Assembly: GCA_002694985.1 (NCBI GenBank)
Contig: NZNS01000011.1
Span: 124,001 to 188,000, forward strand
Source of the DNA: Parvibaculum sp.
Lineage (GTDB): Bacteria > Pseudomonadota > Alphaproteobacteria > Parvibaculales > Parvibaculaceae
Direction of reading: 5' to 3'
DNA length: 64,000 bases
Each line of letters starts with the position of its first letter. Position 1 is the stretch's first letter. Below, in pieces: positions 1 through 7,772 of this stretch. The notes below the pieces were generated by a model. The model saw only the letters and a list, made by a program, of their open reading frames with translations. It ran no database searches and was not told where the DNA came from. The position numbers and the translations under genes were made by a program.

Positions 1-920
1 CGGAGACGGAAGCCCAGCGCGTTCAGGCGTTGCGGCAGATGGAGGGCGCGCTGGGTCTTCTCTATGAGGGCTGGCGCGCGCGGCTCGTCAGGGCGCTTGC
101 CTATGCCGAGGCGGAGATCGATTTTCCCGACGAGGAAGTGCCGGGCGACCTGCTGGCGAAGCTCGGTCCCGAGATCGGTGCGCTTGCGTCCGAGATCGGT
201 GCCCATCTCGATGACGGGCGCAAGGGCGAGCGGCTGCGCGACGGTATCGAGGTCGCGATTGTCGGTCCGCCCAATGTCGGCAAGTCGAGCCTTCTCAATC
301 GTCTCGCAGGCCGCGAGGCCGCCATTGTTTCCGATGAGGCGGGAACGACGCGCGACGTGCTCGAGGTCCGGCTCGATCTTGGCGGTGTGCCGGTGACGCT
401 GGCCGACACGGCGGGGCTCCGCGAGGCAGCGGGCAGCATCGAGCGGGAAGGGGTGCGCCGGGCGCTCGCGCGTGCCGAAGCTGCGGATCTTCGCGTCGTG
501 GTCGTTGCGCCGGATGCGGCGGGGGAGATTGAGGGCGATTTCGCGCTGGCCCGGGAGGGCGACATCTGCGTCGTCAACAAACTAGATCTCGATGTCGCCG
601 TGCCCGATGGTGCCATCGGCATTTCGGCACTGACGGGCGAGGGACTCGACCGCCTTGAGGCCGTGCTCCGCGAGCGGGTGGGGTTCGCCTATGAAGCGCA
701 GGAACATCCACTCATCACCCGGGCCCGCCATCGCGAGGGGCTGGCTTCCTGTGCCGCTTCCCTCGACCGCGCGCGGCAGGCGCTGGAGGCAGGCCGGGAC
801 GCTGAACTCGTGGCCGAAGATCTCCGTCTCGCCGCCCGTGCCCTGGGCCGTATCACGGGCCGGGTCGATGTCGAGGATCTGCTCGACGTCATCTTTCGCG
901 ACTTCTGCATCGGCAAGTGA
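1..920 (+). CDS. mnmE: tRNA uridine-34 modification GTPase MnmE (5'-truncated by window edge)
   Basis: MnmE (TrmE) works with MnmG to add the 5-carboxymethylaminomethyl group to the wobble uridine of several tRNAs. The reading frame is already open at base 3, so the gene starts outside the window; about 305 residues are visible against about 440-450 in the family, and the N-terminal folate-binding domain is missing. The G motifs are visible in order: GPPNVGKSS (G1), TTRDV (G2), DTAG (G3), NKLD (G4) and SAL (G5). The protein ends in CIGK, the family's conserved CxGK terminus. It lies just upstream of mnmG, its partner, in the common alphaproteobacterial order mnmE-mnmG-rsmG-parA-parB. A parS site begins 20 bases after the stop codon. 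Confidence 0.97.
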   Translation, partial: ETEAQRVQALRQMEGALGLLYEGWRARLVRALAYAEAEIDFPDEEVPGDLLAKLGPEIGALASEIGAHLDDGRKGERLRDGIEVAIVGPPNVGKSSLLNRLAGREAAIVSDEAGTTRDVLEVRLDLGGVPVTLADTAGLREAAGSIEREGVRRALARAEAADLRVVVVAPDAAGEIEGDFALAREGDICVVNKLDLDVAVPDGAIGISALTGEGLDRLEAVLRERVGFAYEAQEHPLITRARHREGLASCAASLDRARQALEAGRDAELVAEDLRLAARALGRITGRVDVEDLLDVIFRDFCIGK

Positions 921-940
921 TGGGCGAAGAGAGCCGGATC

Positions 941-956
941 TGTTTCACGTGAAACA
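941..956. promoter_or_regulatory. parS centromere site 1
   Basis: TGTTTCACGTGAAACA, a perfect 16-base palindrome identical to the widely conserved ParB-binding site. It lies in the mnmE-mnmG gap, about 4 kb from parB. ParB bound here would load and spread in a CTP-dependent way. Confidence 0.93.
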
Positions 957-1034
957 TGAAGACGCGGGGGAATTCGATTCCACCCCATTGGCTTGCGCGT
1001 GAATCCTCATCTCGGTGGAATCTTGATTCGGCTC

Positions 1035-1043
1035 TGTGGATAA
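1035..1043 (-). promoter_or_regulatory. DnaA box
   Basis: TGTGGATAA, the exact complement of the consensus DnaA box TTATCCACA. It sits directly after the GANTC cluster and just before a possible -35 element of mnmG. A single perfect box could mean DnaA control of mnmG or a piece of an origin; no long AT-rich unwinding region is visible. Confidence 0.6.
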
Positions 1044-1048
1044 AGTTT

Positions 1049-1077
1049 TTGACGCGGCGGGTGCGAGCGACTAAAGC
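1049..1077 (+). promoter_or_regulatory. possible mnmG promoter
   Basis: TTGACG at 1049-1054 and TAAAGC at 1072-1077 are separated by 17 bases. The -35 matches 5 of 6 consensus bases but the -10 only 3 of 6. It begins six bases after the DnaA box, so DnaA binding could affect it. Weak call. Confidence 0.3.
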
Positions 1078-1190
1078 TCTCCCGGTGTTTCGAGCGTTGC
1101 GCTGCCGCTCGCGGATTGGCGCTCGCGTGTTCCGCCCGTCGAATCCGTTCTTACGGGCACAGGCACTTCTTCTTCATTCGGATTTTTTCG

Positions 1191-3047
1191 ATGACGCGCG
1201 AATTCGATGTGATCGTGATCGGTGGCGGCCATGCGGGCTGCGAGGCGGCCTCGGCAGCCGCGCGGGCGGGGGCCCGTACCGCGCTCATCACGCACAAGAT
1301 TTCGACTATCGGCGAGATGTCCTGCAACCCTGCCATTGGCGGTCTCGGCAAGGGCCATCTGGTTCGCGAGGTCGATGCGCTGGACGGGCTGATGGGCCGC
1401 GTGGCCGATGCTGCGGGTATTCAGTTCCGTCTCCTCAACCGGCGCAAGGGGCCGGCCGTGCGGGGGCCGAGAGCGCAAGCCGACCGCAAGCTTTACCGGG
1501 AGGCCATGCAGGCCGAGATCCTGAGCCATCGCAATCTCGAGGTGATCGAGGCGGGGGTTTCCGATTTGCTGGTCGAGAAGGGAGAGGTCCGGGGCGTAGT
1601 GGCCGAGGATGGCCGCCAGTGGAAATCCGCGCGGGTGGTCCTCACCACGGGCACTTTCCTGAATGGCATGATCCATCTGGGCACGAGCCGCATTCCGGCG
1701 GGCCGGGCAGGGGAAGCGCCCGCGCTGGGTCTTTCGGAACGGCTTTACAGTCTCGGCTTTCGGCTTGGGCGCCTGAAGACCGGGACGCCCGCGCGGCTCG
1801 CCGGAGACAGCATCGACTGGCCGGCGCTCGAGGTTCAGCCGGGTGACGATCCGCCGGTGCCATTTTCCTTCCTCACGCGCGAGATAAAGACGCCCCAGGT
1901 GCCGTGCCATATCACGCGGACCACGGAGGAGGGCCACCGGATCATTGAGGCAAACCTCAAGCTCTCGCCGGTCTATTCGGGCCAGATCGAGGGGGTCGGG
2001 CCGCGCTATTGCCCCTCCATCGAGGACAAGGTGGTGCGCTTCCGCGAAAAGGACAGCCACCAGATATTCCTGGAGCCCGAAGGGCTGGACGACGACACGA
2101 TCTACCCGAACGGCATTTCGACGGCTCTGCCGGAGGATGTGCAGCTCGCCTTCCTCAAGACCATTCCGGGGCTCGCCAATGTCGTCATGCGGCGTGCGGG
2201 CTATGCCATCGAATATGACTATATCGACCCGCGCGAGCTCACCCCGGCACTTGAGACGCGAAAGCTGCCGGGGCTTTATCTCGCGGGCCAGATCAATGGC
2301 ACCACAGGCTATGAAGAGGCCGCCGCGCAGGGGCTCATGGCGGGGCTCAATGCGGCGCTCGCCGCCCGGGGCGACGACCCGCTGATCTTGGACCGGGCGC
2401 AGGCCTATACAGGGGTCATGATCGACGATCTGATCACGCGCGGCGTCTCCGAGCCCTATCGCATGTTTACCTCGCGGGCCGAATACCGGCTGACGCTTCG
2501 CGCCGACAATGCCGACCAGCGGCTCACGGCGGTGGGTATCGGTGCCGGTATCGTGAGCGAGGGGAGGGCCGAGGCTTTCGCCGCGAAGATGGCCGCCCTT
2601 GAGGAAGCCCGGAGGCTTTGCGAGGGGCTGAAGGCGAGCCCGAGCGAGCTGAACAAGCGCGGGCTCAAGGTCAATCAGGACGGTGTGCCCCGCAGCGCTA
2701 TGGACCTGCTGGCCTATCCTGACGTGGATATGGCCCGGCTGGGGCAGATCTGGCCGGAGACGGGCGATCTGGAGCCCGGTATCCGGGAGCAGGTCGAGAT
2801 CGAGGCGCAGTATGCGGGTTATCTGGTGCGCCAGGAGGCGGATATCAGGGCTTTTCGGAAGGATGAGGGGATGAAGCTACCGGCGAGCCTGGATTACGGC
2901 TCGGTCGGCGGGCTTTCTTTCGAAGTTCGCCAGAAGCTTTCGGCGGCGCGGCCCTCGACACTGGGACAGGCGGCGAGGGTGGATGGCGTGACTCCCGCAG
3001 CGCTGACCGCCTTGATGATTCACGTGAAACAAAAGCGCTCAGCTTGA
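1191..3047 (+). CDS. mnmG: tRNA uridine-5-carboxymethylaminomethyl modification enzyme MnmG
   Basis: MnmG (GidA) is the FAD-dependent partner of MnmE in wobble-uridine modification. The product is 618 residues, the normal family length. The FAD-binding GGGHAG motif is at residues 11-16 and the family signature [12 protein letters not shown] begins at residue 45; the second conserved cysteine stretch RYCPSIEDK is also present. I chose the ATG at 1191 because the FAD fold starts right after it; an upstream in-frame ATG at 1116 would add 25 residues with no family counterpart. The last codons overlap a near-perfect parS site. rsmG follows after 15 bases, so the two are probably cotranscribed. 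Confidence 0.96.
   Translation: MTREFDVIVIGGGHAGCEAASAAARAGARTALITHKISTIGEMSCNPAIGGLGKGHLVREVDALDGLMGRVADAAGIQFRLLNRRKGPAVRGPRAQADRKLYREAMQAEILSHRNLEVIEAGVSDLLVEKGEVRGVVAEDGRQWKSARVVLTTGTFLNGMIHLGTSRIPAGRAGEAPALGLSERLYSLGFRLGRLKTGTPARLAGDSIDWPALEVQPGDDPPVPFSFLTREIKTPQVPCHITRTTEEGHRIIEANLKLSPVYSGQIEGVGPRYCPSIEDKVVRFREKDSHQIFLEPEGLDDDTIYPNGISTALPEDVQLAFLKTIPGLANVVMRRAGYAIEYDYIDPRELTPALETRKLPGLYLAGQINGTTGYEEAAAQGLMAGLNAALAARGDDPLILDRAQAYTGVMIDDLITRGVSEPYRMFTSRAEYRLTLRADNADQRLTAVGIGAGIVSEGRAEAFAAKMAALEEARRLCEGLKASPSELNKRGLKVNQDGVPRSAMDLLAYPDVDMARLGQIWPETGDLEPGIREQVEIEAQYAGYLVRQEADIRAFRKDEGMKLPASLDYGSVGGLSFEVRQKLSAARPSTLGQAARVDGVTPAALTALMIHVKQKRSA
3016..3031. promoter_or_regulatory. parS-like site 2 (one mismatch)
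   Basis: TGATTCACGTGAAACA matches the parS consensus at 15 of 16 positions (third base A for T). It lies inside the 3' end of mnmG, where it encodes part of IHVKQ. Its closeness to the perfect site at 3131 supports function. Confidence 0.75.
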
Positions 3048-3062
3048 GGTGTCATACGGAGT

Positions 3063-3743
3063 ATGACCCAACATATAGTGTCCGATACCCCGCAAGTCAT
3101 TGATGCGGAATCCTTTTCTGCCCTTGTTGATGTTTCACGTGAAACAATGGATCGACTCGCGCAATACGAGTCCCTTCTCCTGAAGTGGCAGAAATCCATA
3201 AATCTGGTCTCTGCGGGTACTTTGCCGGAGCTCTGGCGCCGCCATATGCTCGATTCAGCCCAGCTGGCGGGGCTTGCGCCGGAGGGTGCGCTCCGATGGG
3301 TCGATCTTGGCAGTGGTGGAGGGTTTCCCGGCCTCGTCATCGCCATTCTTCTGGCTGAAAGGCCCGGTTTCGAGATGCATCTGGTCGAAAGCGATCAGCG
3401 GAAATGCATCTTTATGCGGGAGGTGGCGCGCGTGACCGGCGCCCCTGCTACTATATATAATATGAGGATCGAAGCCTTTGCGGACAAGGGCGTGACCTTC
3501 GATGTCGTCTCCGCCCGGGCCCTGGCGCCGCTCGACCGGCTACTTGGCTGGGCGGCTCCCCTTTTCGGCCCGGAGACAATCGGGCTATTTTTGAAGGGGA
3601 AGGGGGTCGAGGACGAATTGACCTTGGCCCGAAAAAGCTGGATATTCGAAGCCGACCTTCATCCCTCTCAGTCGGACCCGGTGGGTTCCGTGCTGAAGCT
3701 GCGAGGCCTTCATGGAACCGATCGAGAAGACGCTGGCGGCTGA
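3063..3743 (+). CDS. rsmG: 16S rRNA (guanine-527-N7) methyltransferase RsmG
   Basis: RsmG (GidB) methylates N7 of G527 in 16S rRNA using S-adenosylmethionine. The product is 226 residues, close to the family norm. The SAM-binding glycine loop DLGSGGGFPG is at residues 81-90, and the RRHMLDS stretch at about 59-65 is typical. Residues 23-28 (DVSRET) are encoded by a perfect parS site. The start at 3063 is the first ATG after mnmG, but the GGAG before it is only one base away, so the exact start is less sure than the gene. The 3' end overlaps the proposed parA start by 32 bases, which suggests one transcript. Confidence 0.95.
   Translation: MTQHIVSDTPQVIDAESFSALVDVSRETMDRLAQYESLLLKWQKSINLVSAGTLPELWRRHMLDSAQLAGLAPEGALRWVDLGSGGGFPGLVIAILLAERPGFEMHLVESDQRKCIFMREVARVTGAPATIYNMRIEAFADKGVTFDVVSARALAPLDRLLGWAAPLFGPETIGLFLKGKGVEDELTLARKSWIFEADLHPSQSDPVGSVLKLRGLHGTDREDAGG
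3131..3146. promoter_or_regulatory. parS centromere site 3, inside rsmG
   Basis: TGTTTCACGTGAAACA, a perfect palindrome identical to the site at 941. It lies in the rsmG coding region about 1.8 kb before parB. With the other two sites it forms a parS cluster over 2.2 kb. Confidence 0.93.
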
Positions 3744-4662
3744 GGCCCCCCGAGAAATGGATAACCTCATTCCTGCCGAGGACAGCACTACCGGTAGCGA
3801 CCCAATGGTTGCTCCGTCCACGGACCGTCCACGCATCCTTGTGGTGGCAAACCAGAAGGGCGGCGTCGGCAAGACAACCACGGCCATCAATCTCGGAACC
3901 GCGCTGGCCGCTGTTGGCGAACGTGTGCTGGTCGTCGATCTCGATCCGCAGGGCAATGCGAGCACGGGCCTCGGCATCGGACGTAACGAGCGCAAGGTTT
4001 CTGCTTATGATGTGTTGATCGGCGCCGCGCTGATCGAAGATGCAATCGTTCCGACCAAGGTGCCGGGTCTCGATATTGTTCCCTCCACGATGGATCTGCT
4101 GGGCGCCGAGCTTGAGCTTGCCAGTGTGCAACGCCGCTCACACCGTCTGCGCGATGCCCTGTCGCGCATGCCGCGCAATGGCCGCAAGCGCGAAACCAGC
4201 GAGAGCGAAGAGAAGATGACGGAGCGTGCCTACTCCTATCTTCTGATCGACTGCCCGCCATCGCTGAATCTTCTCACCATCAACGCGATGACAGCAGCAG
4301 ATGCGATCCTTGTTCCGCTGCAATGCGAATTCTTTGCGCTGGAAGGTTTGAGCCAGCTCCTGCGCACGGTCGAGCGCGTCAAGACCAGTCTCAATCCGCG
4401 TCTCGACATTCAGGGCATTGTCCTCACCATGTTCGATCAGCGCAACAAGCTCTCCGACCAGGTGGCGTCCGATGTGCGCTCCTATCTCGGCGACAAGGTT
4501 TATCGCACCGTCATTCCGCGTAATGTCCGCATCTCGGAAGCGCCGTCCTATGGCAAGCCCGCGCTCGTCTATGATCATCGCTGCGCCGGCAGCAAGGCCT
4601 ATATGAAACTGGCCGCCGAGATGATCCAGCGCGAACGGCGTTTGCGCCAGACGGCGGCCTAG
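3712..4662 (+). CDS. parA: chromosome-partitioning ATPase ParA (Soj)
   Basis: ParA binds DNA as an ATP dimer and moves ParB-parS complexes to segregate the origin region. The deviant Walker A box KGGVGKTT is at residues 49-56 from this start, followed by the VLVVDLDPQGN stretch (Walker A') and LIDCPPSLN (Walker B). Length is 316 residues, slightly long because of an N-terminal extension of about 40 residues. GCGAGG stands five bases before the ATG at 3712, supporting that start; in-frame ATGs at 3757 and 3805 would give more typical lengths. parB follows in the same direction but only after 274 bases. A stretch at about residues 140-170, between the two core motifs, is rich in Arg, Lys and Glu. 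Confidence 0.95.
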   Translation: MEPIEKTLAAEAPREMDNLIPAEDSTTGSDPMVAPSTDRPRILVVANQKGGVGKTTTAINLGTALAAVGERVLVVDLDPQGNASTGLGIGRNERKVSAYDVLIGAALIEDAIVPTKVPGLDIVPSTMDLLGAELELASVQRRSHRLRDALSRMPRNGRKRETSESEEKMTERAYSYLLIDCPPSLNLLTINAMTAADAILVPLQCEFFALEGLSQLLRTVERVKTSLNPRLDIQGIVLTMFDQRNKLSDQVASDVRSYLGDKVYRTVIPRNVRISEAPSYGKPALVYDHRCAGSKAYMKLAAEMIQRERRLRQTAA

Positions 4663-4936
4663 CGGGGGCGGCAGGAGGCGAGGGTGGTTTGACCCGTCTT
4701 AATAACGTCTTCTAAGAGTTTGAATTTGTTGAGGTACGGGTAATACAAGGTAGTGCTTTTGCAAGCGGGAGAGACGATAAACCCCGTCTTTCCGCGATTT
4801 CGGTAAATGTGGTGCGAAGTGCTACCGGCCATACTTTCACGGCCACGGCGTCAGTCCTAAGCGTATGAGCTGGCGTGAGAGTGGAAGTTATGAGCGCGCT
4901 GAAGAAAGCCCGTCTTGGGGCATTGGAAGGGAAACG

Positions 4937-5851
4937 ATGGCAATGGCAGAGGAAGCACCGAGCCGGCTTGGACGTGGTCTGGCCGCACTGATCGGCGAGG
5001 ACACCGCTTTTGCGCTGGGCGACAAGGAAGCGCCTGCACCCAAGGGTGTGCGGGAAGTCCCCATCGAATTCCTGCGCGCCAATCCTTTCCAGCCGCGCCA
5101 TACCTTCCGGCCGGAAGACCTCGAAGACCTTGCCAATTCGATTCGCGAGAAGGGCGTGTTGCAGCCCATCGTCGTGCGACCGGTGAAGGGCGAGGAGAAC
5201 CGCTTCGAGATCGTCGCGGGCGAGCGGCGCTGGCGCGCGTCCCAGGCAGCGCAGCTCCATCAGGTACCGGTCATCGTCAAGGAATTGAGCGATGCCGAAT
5301 CGCTCGAAATTGCGATCATCGAAAATGTGCAGCGCGCCGATCTGAATTCGGTCGAAGAGGCCGCGGGCTATGAGCGCCTCATGCAGCAGTTCGACTATAC
5401 GCAGGACCAGCTGTCCAAGCTCATCGGCAAGAGCCGCAGCCATGTTGCGAACACGCTGCGTCTGCTTTCGCTGCCCGAAAGCGTGCGCAAGATGATCGAG
5501 CAGGGGAAGCTCTCGGCCGGTCAGGCCCGTCCGCTGATCGGTCACGAGCGAGCGGAAGACCTCGCGCGCGAGATCGTTGCCAAGGGGCTCTCGGCCCGCG
5601 AGGCGGAGGCGCTGACCCGCAAGACCGATCCGGCAGCGGCGGGCACCAAGCCGAAGGCCCTTCCCAAGGCGGAGAAGGACGCGGACACGCTGGCGCTGGA
5701 AAAGAACATCTCCGACCAGCTCGGCCTCAATGTCTCGATTTCATTTTCGGGCGACAAGGGCGGCGAGGTGAAGATCGCCTACAAGACGCTCGAACAGCTC
5801 GACGAGATCTGCCGCCGCCTTGCCGGTCGTGCCGCCCAGAAAATGACCTGA
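4937..5851 (+). CDS. parB: chromosome-partitioning protein ParB (Spo0J)
   Basis: ParB is a CTP-dependent clamp that loads on parS and serves as the partition complex for ParA. The product is 304 residues. The N-terminal LGRGLAALIG is the usual ParA-stimulating region. The ParB/Srx core carries GERRWRA (CTP-binding) and ENVQRADLN. A helix-turn-helix follows around TQDQLSKLIGKSRSHVANTL, and the C-terminal dimerisation domain ends the protein. The ATG at 4937 has AAGGGA four bases upstream; an ATG at 4943 is an alternative, and an upstream in-frame ATG at 4865 would add 24 residues unlike the family. Three parS sites lie within 4 kb. Confidence 0.95.
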   Translation: MAMAEEAPSRLGRGLAALIGEDTAFALGDKEAPAPKGVREVPIEFLRANPFQPRHTFRPEDLEDLANSIREKGVLQPIVVRPVKGEENRFEIVAGERRWRASQAAQLHQVPVIVKELSDAESLEIAIIENVQRADLNSVEEAAGYERLMQQFDYTQDQLSKLIGKSRSHVANTLRLLSLPESVRKMIEQGKLSAGQARPLIGHERAEDLAREIVAKGLSAREAEALTRKTDPAAAGTKPKALPKAEKDADTLALEKNISDQLGLNVSISFSGDKGGEVKIAYKTLEQLDEICRRLAGRAAQKMT

Positions 5852-6087
5852 GCGAAATTCATCCGGCTACGGAGGATTGTTTGCAGCCGTTCCCTCCGAC
5901 ACAGGGAGAGCGTGGAGAAGCACTTGTCCCCTCTGCGGCAGATGCGCTGCAACAGCACTGCACGGGCGTGGCGTTTCGGGCACAGCCGGGATAGCCCTCT
6001 CCGATGTGACGTTATGATGACATTCGTGTGACAGTCGGCCCCGTTTATGCCCGGTGGAGGGGATAAACAGGCGCGTTTTCCAACGTA
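5852..6087. other. intergenic stretch between parB and the repeat array
   Basis: About 236 bases with no gene I can support. No clear promoter or RNA structure was recognised. It runs into the tandem hairpin array at 6088. Confidence 0.5.
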
Positions 6088-6209
6088 TTAGCGGCGCGCT
6101 GAACGCGCCTTTTTCACCTTAGCGGCGTGCTGAACGCGCGCCTCTTTCACCTTAGCGGCGCGCTGAACGCGCGCCTCTTTCACCTTAGCGGCGCGCTGAA
6201 CGCGCGCCT
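6088..6209. repeat. 33-bp tandem hairpin repeat overlapping the end of holA
   Basis: Units starting TTAGCGGCG lie at 6088-6118 (31 bases), 6119-6151 (33), 6152-6184 (33) and a partial copy from 6185 that is the 3' end of holA. Units 3 and 4 contain GGCGCGC-TGAAC-GCGCGCC, a perfect 7-bp stem with a 5-base loop; unit 2 has one stem mismatch. Each unit carries, on the minus strand, the last codons of holA plus its TAA stop, so the array is an amplified gene end. It lies between converging parB and holA. Confidence 0.9.
6093..6114 (+). terminator. intrinsic terminator after parB (first repeat unit)
   Basis: GGCGCG-CTGAA-CGCGCC forms a 6-bp stem directly followed by TTTTT on the plus strand. It is the only repeat unit with an uninterrupted run of five T, so it is the best candidate for ending the par transcript, about 240 bases past the parB stop. 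Confidence 0.6.
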
Positions 6210-7240
6210 TGGGCAATCCGGAAGAGTGTCTGGCCGCAGATCGAGACGTCGGGCTGGCCGGTCGATTTGCATTGCCCTTCGGCTTCCAGCGCCAGCGCCA
6301 GCGCACGGTCGAGACGCTTGCGGCTCCACATCCTCATTTGTCTTTGTACGGAGGGTTTGCGGCTGAAATGAAGCGGCGGACGAAAGCCCCGGAGCGCGCC
6401 CTCTATATCGCTTCCGCTTTCGACGCGCGCTGCCGCCAGATGCATCTGCATGAGATGCCGTGACAAGGCGTTGAGGATCGCGATTGCGTTGGTGTCGGCG
6501 GCCTTGGAGCGTGCGAAGGCCGTATCGAGGCGGTCGAGATCGCCTGACATTGCAGCATCAATCACTTCGTCCAGGCTCGATCCCGCATTGTCGCCGACAC
6601 TGGCGCGTGCATCCTCCAGCGTCACCATGCGCTTGTCGCCGTTCTCTCCAGCTATCGCCTTGGGGCCCGCATAAAGAATGAGCTTTTCAAGTTCGTTCTG
6701 CGTCACGCCGCGATCCGAACCGAGGCTCGCCAGGAGATAGTCAAGTGCCGCTGGCTCCGCTGCGAGGCCCTCCGCTGCAAGCCGTGTACGGATCACGTTT
6801 TCAAGCTGTCCCTGGTCGTCGGCATAGCAGGCAATTGCGGCCGCATTCGCCGCGCCCTCAAAAAGTGTGCGCAGGGAGGAGCGCGGTCCGAGTTCGCCTG
6901 CTTCCACAAGTACCAATGCATCGCCTGCCGGATCGTCGAGAAAGCTCTTGAAGATTTTCGATGTGCCGTCGGCCGCACCGCGCACACGCACCACGCGCCG
7001 TCCGCCGAGCATCGAGATTGCGGCGGCTTCATCGGCCAGCCTTGCCGGATCGCTTTTAAGGTCGCTGTCGGAAAGCTCCGCGATACGAAAGGGGTCGGAG
7101 AGGTCGTCGACAACCGTTTTCATCATCGTGGCGATGCGTTCGCGCGCAAGGCCCGCATCGGGACCGTAGACGAGGACTGCACGCACCTTTGGGTCCGGCT
7201 TCTGGACGAACCTGTCTGCTTCGCGCGGTGCAATCTTCAA
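6185..7240 (-). CDS. holA: DNA polymerase III delta subunit HolA
   Basis: The delta subunit opens the beta sliding clamp as part of the clamp loader. The 351-residue product is of normal length and has the expected PKVRAVLVYGPDAGLARER start (an ATPase-like but inactive fold) and the helical C-terminal collar region ending in FRIAQGA. The start is a TTG at 7240 with GCGGGG a few bases upstream; no ATG fits. It is the last gene of the minus-strand run DUF3576-leuS-lptE-holA, 12 bases after lptE. The last residues GARSARR and the stop are part of the tandem hairpin array, so the C-terminus has probably been shaped by repeat expansion. Confidence 0.9.
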   Translation of the reverse strand: MKIAPREADRFVQKPDPKVRAVLVYGPDAGLARERIATMMKTVVDDLSDPFRIAELSDSDLKSDPARLADEAAAISMLGGRRVVRVRGAADGTSKIFKSFLDDPAGDALVLVEAGELGPRSSLRTLFEGAANAAAIACYADDQGQLENVIRTRLAAEGLAAEPAALDYLLASLGSDRGVTQNELEKLILYAGPKAIAGENGDKRMVTLEDARASVGDNAGSSLDEVIDAAMSGDLDRLDTAFARSKAADTNAIAILNALSRHLMQMHLAAARVESGSDIEGALRGFRPPLHFSRKPSVQRQMRMWSRKRLDRALALALEAEGQCKSTGQPDVSICGQTLFRIAQGARSARR

Positions 7241-7252
7241 GGTGATGCCCCG

Positions 7253-7771
7253 CTAGCTTCCGCTCTTTGACAAGCGGTCGAAATAGATCGAGAGCTGCAG
7301 CTTGATGTCGTTCGCCGCCGCTTTGGCAATGCGTTCGCGGGCGGCATCCGCCGCGACGATATTCGCATATTCAGACACCACGCGGTTATAGGAAGAGCGT
7401 GCGCGCGAGGTCGAGCGCAGCAGCGTCTCCTTCGTGTCCGTTTTCACGAGACGGAAAGGAACGAGAAGCGCGACGTTCTTTCGCGTCACCTCTGCGTCGC
7501 GCTCGATGGCCACGTCCTCGCTGTAGAGCACGGGCGCAACCTCCACGCGGTAAAGCGCATCTGCAGGCGGGTTGCCGGTCGGCGAAAGAAGATCGAGCAG
7601 GCTGTACTTTATTTCACGGCCGAGTTCGTCATTCGGCGCACTGACGTCCAGCTGCATGAGATCGTTCGTCACGGTGCTGCCGTTGCGTTCGGCATAGAGC
7701 GGCGAGAATCCGCAAGCGCCGAGAGGCGCGATCAGCGCCAGCGCGATGAGTGGCGCCGCGAGACGTTTCAT
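7253..7771 (-). CDS. lptE: LPS-assembly lipoprotein LptE
   Basis: LptE forms the outer-membrane plug of the LptD translocon that delivers lipopolysaccharide to the cell surface. The product is 172 residues with a lipoprotein signal peptide: MKR, a hydrophobic stretch, then the lipobox LGAC with Cys20, followed by GFSPLY, which is typical of alphaproteobacterial LptE. The ATG at 7771 is chosen because it starts the signal peptide; a longer frame back to 7864 has no sense as a secreted protein. The ATG lies one base after the leuS stop codon, and holA follows after 12 bases, giving a tight operon. The sequence is poorly conserved in this family, so identification rests on the lipobox, GFSPLY and context. 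Confidence 0.88.
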   Translation of the reverse strand: MKRLAAPLIALALIAPLGACGFSPLYAERNGSTVTNDLMQLDVSAPNDELGREIKYSLLDLLSPTGNPPADALYRVEVAPVLYSEDVAIERDAEVTRKNVALLVPFRLVKTDTKETLLRSTSRARSSYNRVVSEYANIVAADAARERIAKAAANDIKLQLSIYFDRLSKSGS

Positions 7772-7772
7772 C

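Larger units (their letters stand above)
976..1145. promoter_or_regulatory. cluster of GANTC (CcrM) methylation sites
   Basis: Five GANTC pentamers lie at 976-980, 1001-1005, 1018-1022, 1025-1029 and 1141-1145. Four of them fall within 54 bases. GANTC is the target of the cell-cycle methylase CcrM in Alphaproteobacteria, and clusters mark origins or promoters read out by methylation state. Function here is inference. Confidence 0.5.

Noticed and set aside
3757..3805. Later in-frame starts for parA at 3757 and 3805
   Set aside because: They would give a more typical length but lack a good ribosome-binding site; the 3712 start has one, so I kept it, with the alternatives noted.
6088..6209. The 33-base repeats as a CRISPR array
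   Set aside because: Units are adjacent with no unique spacers, and they repeat the end of holA, so this is tandem duplication, not CRISPR.
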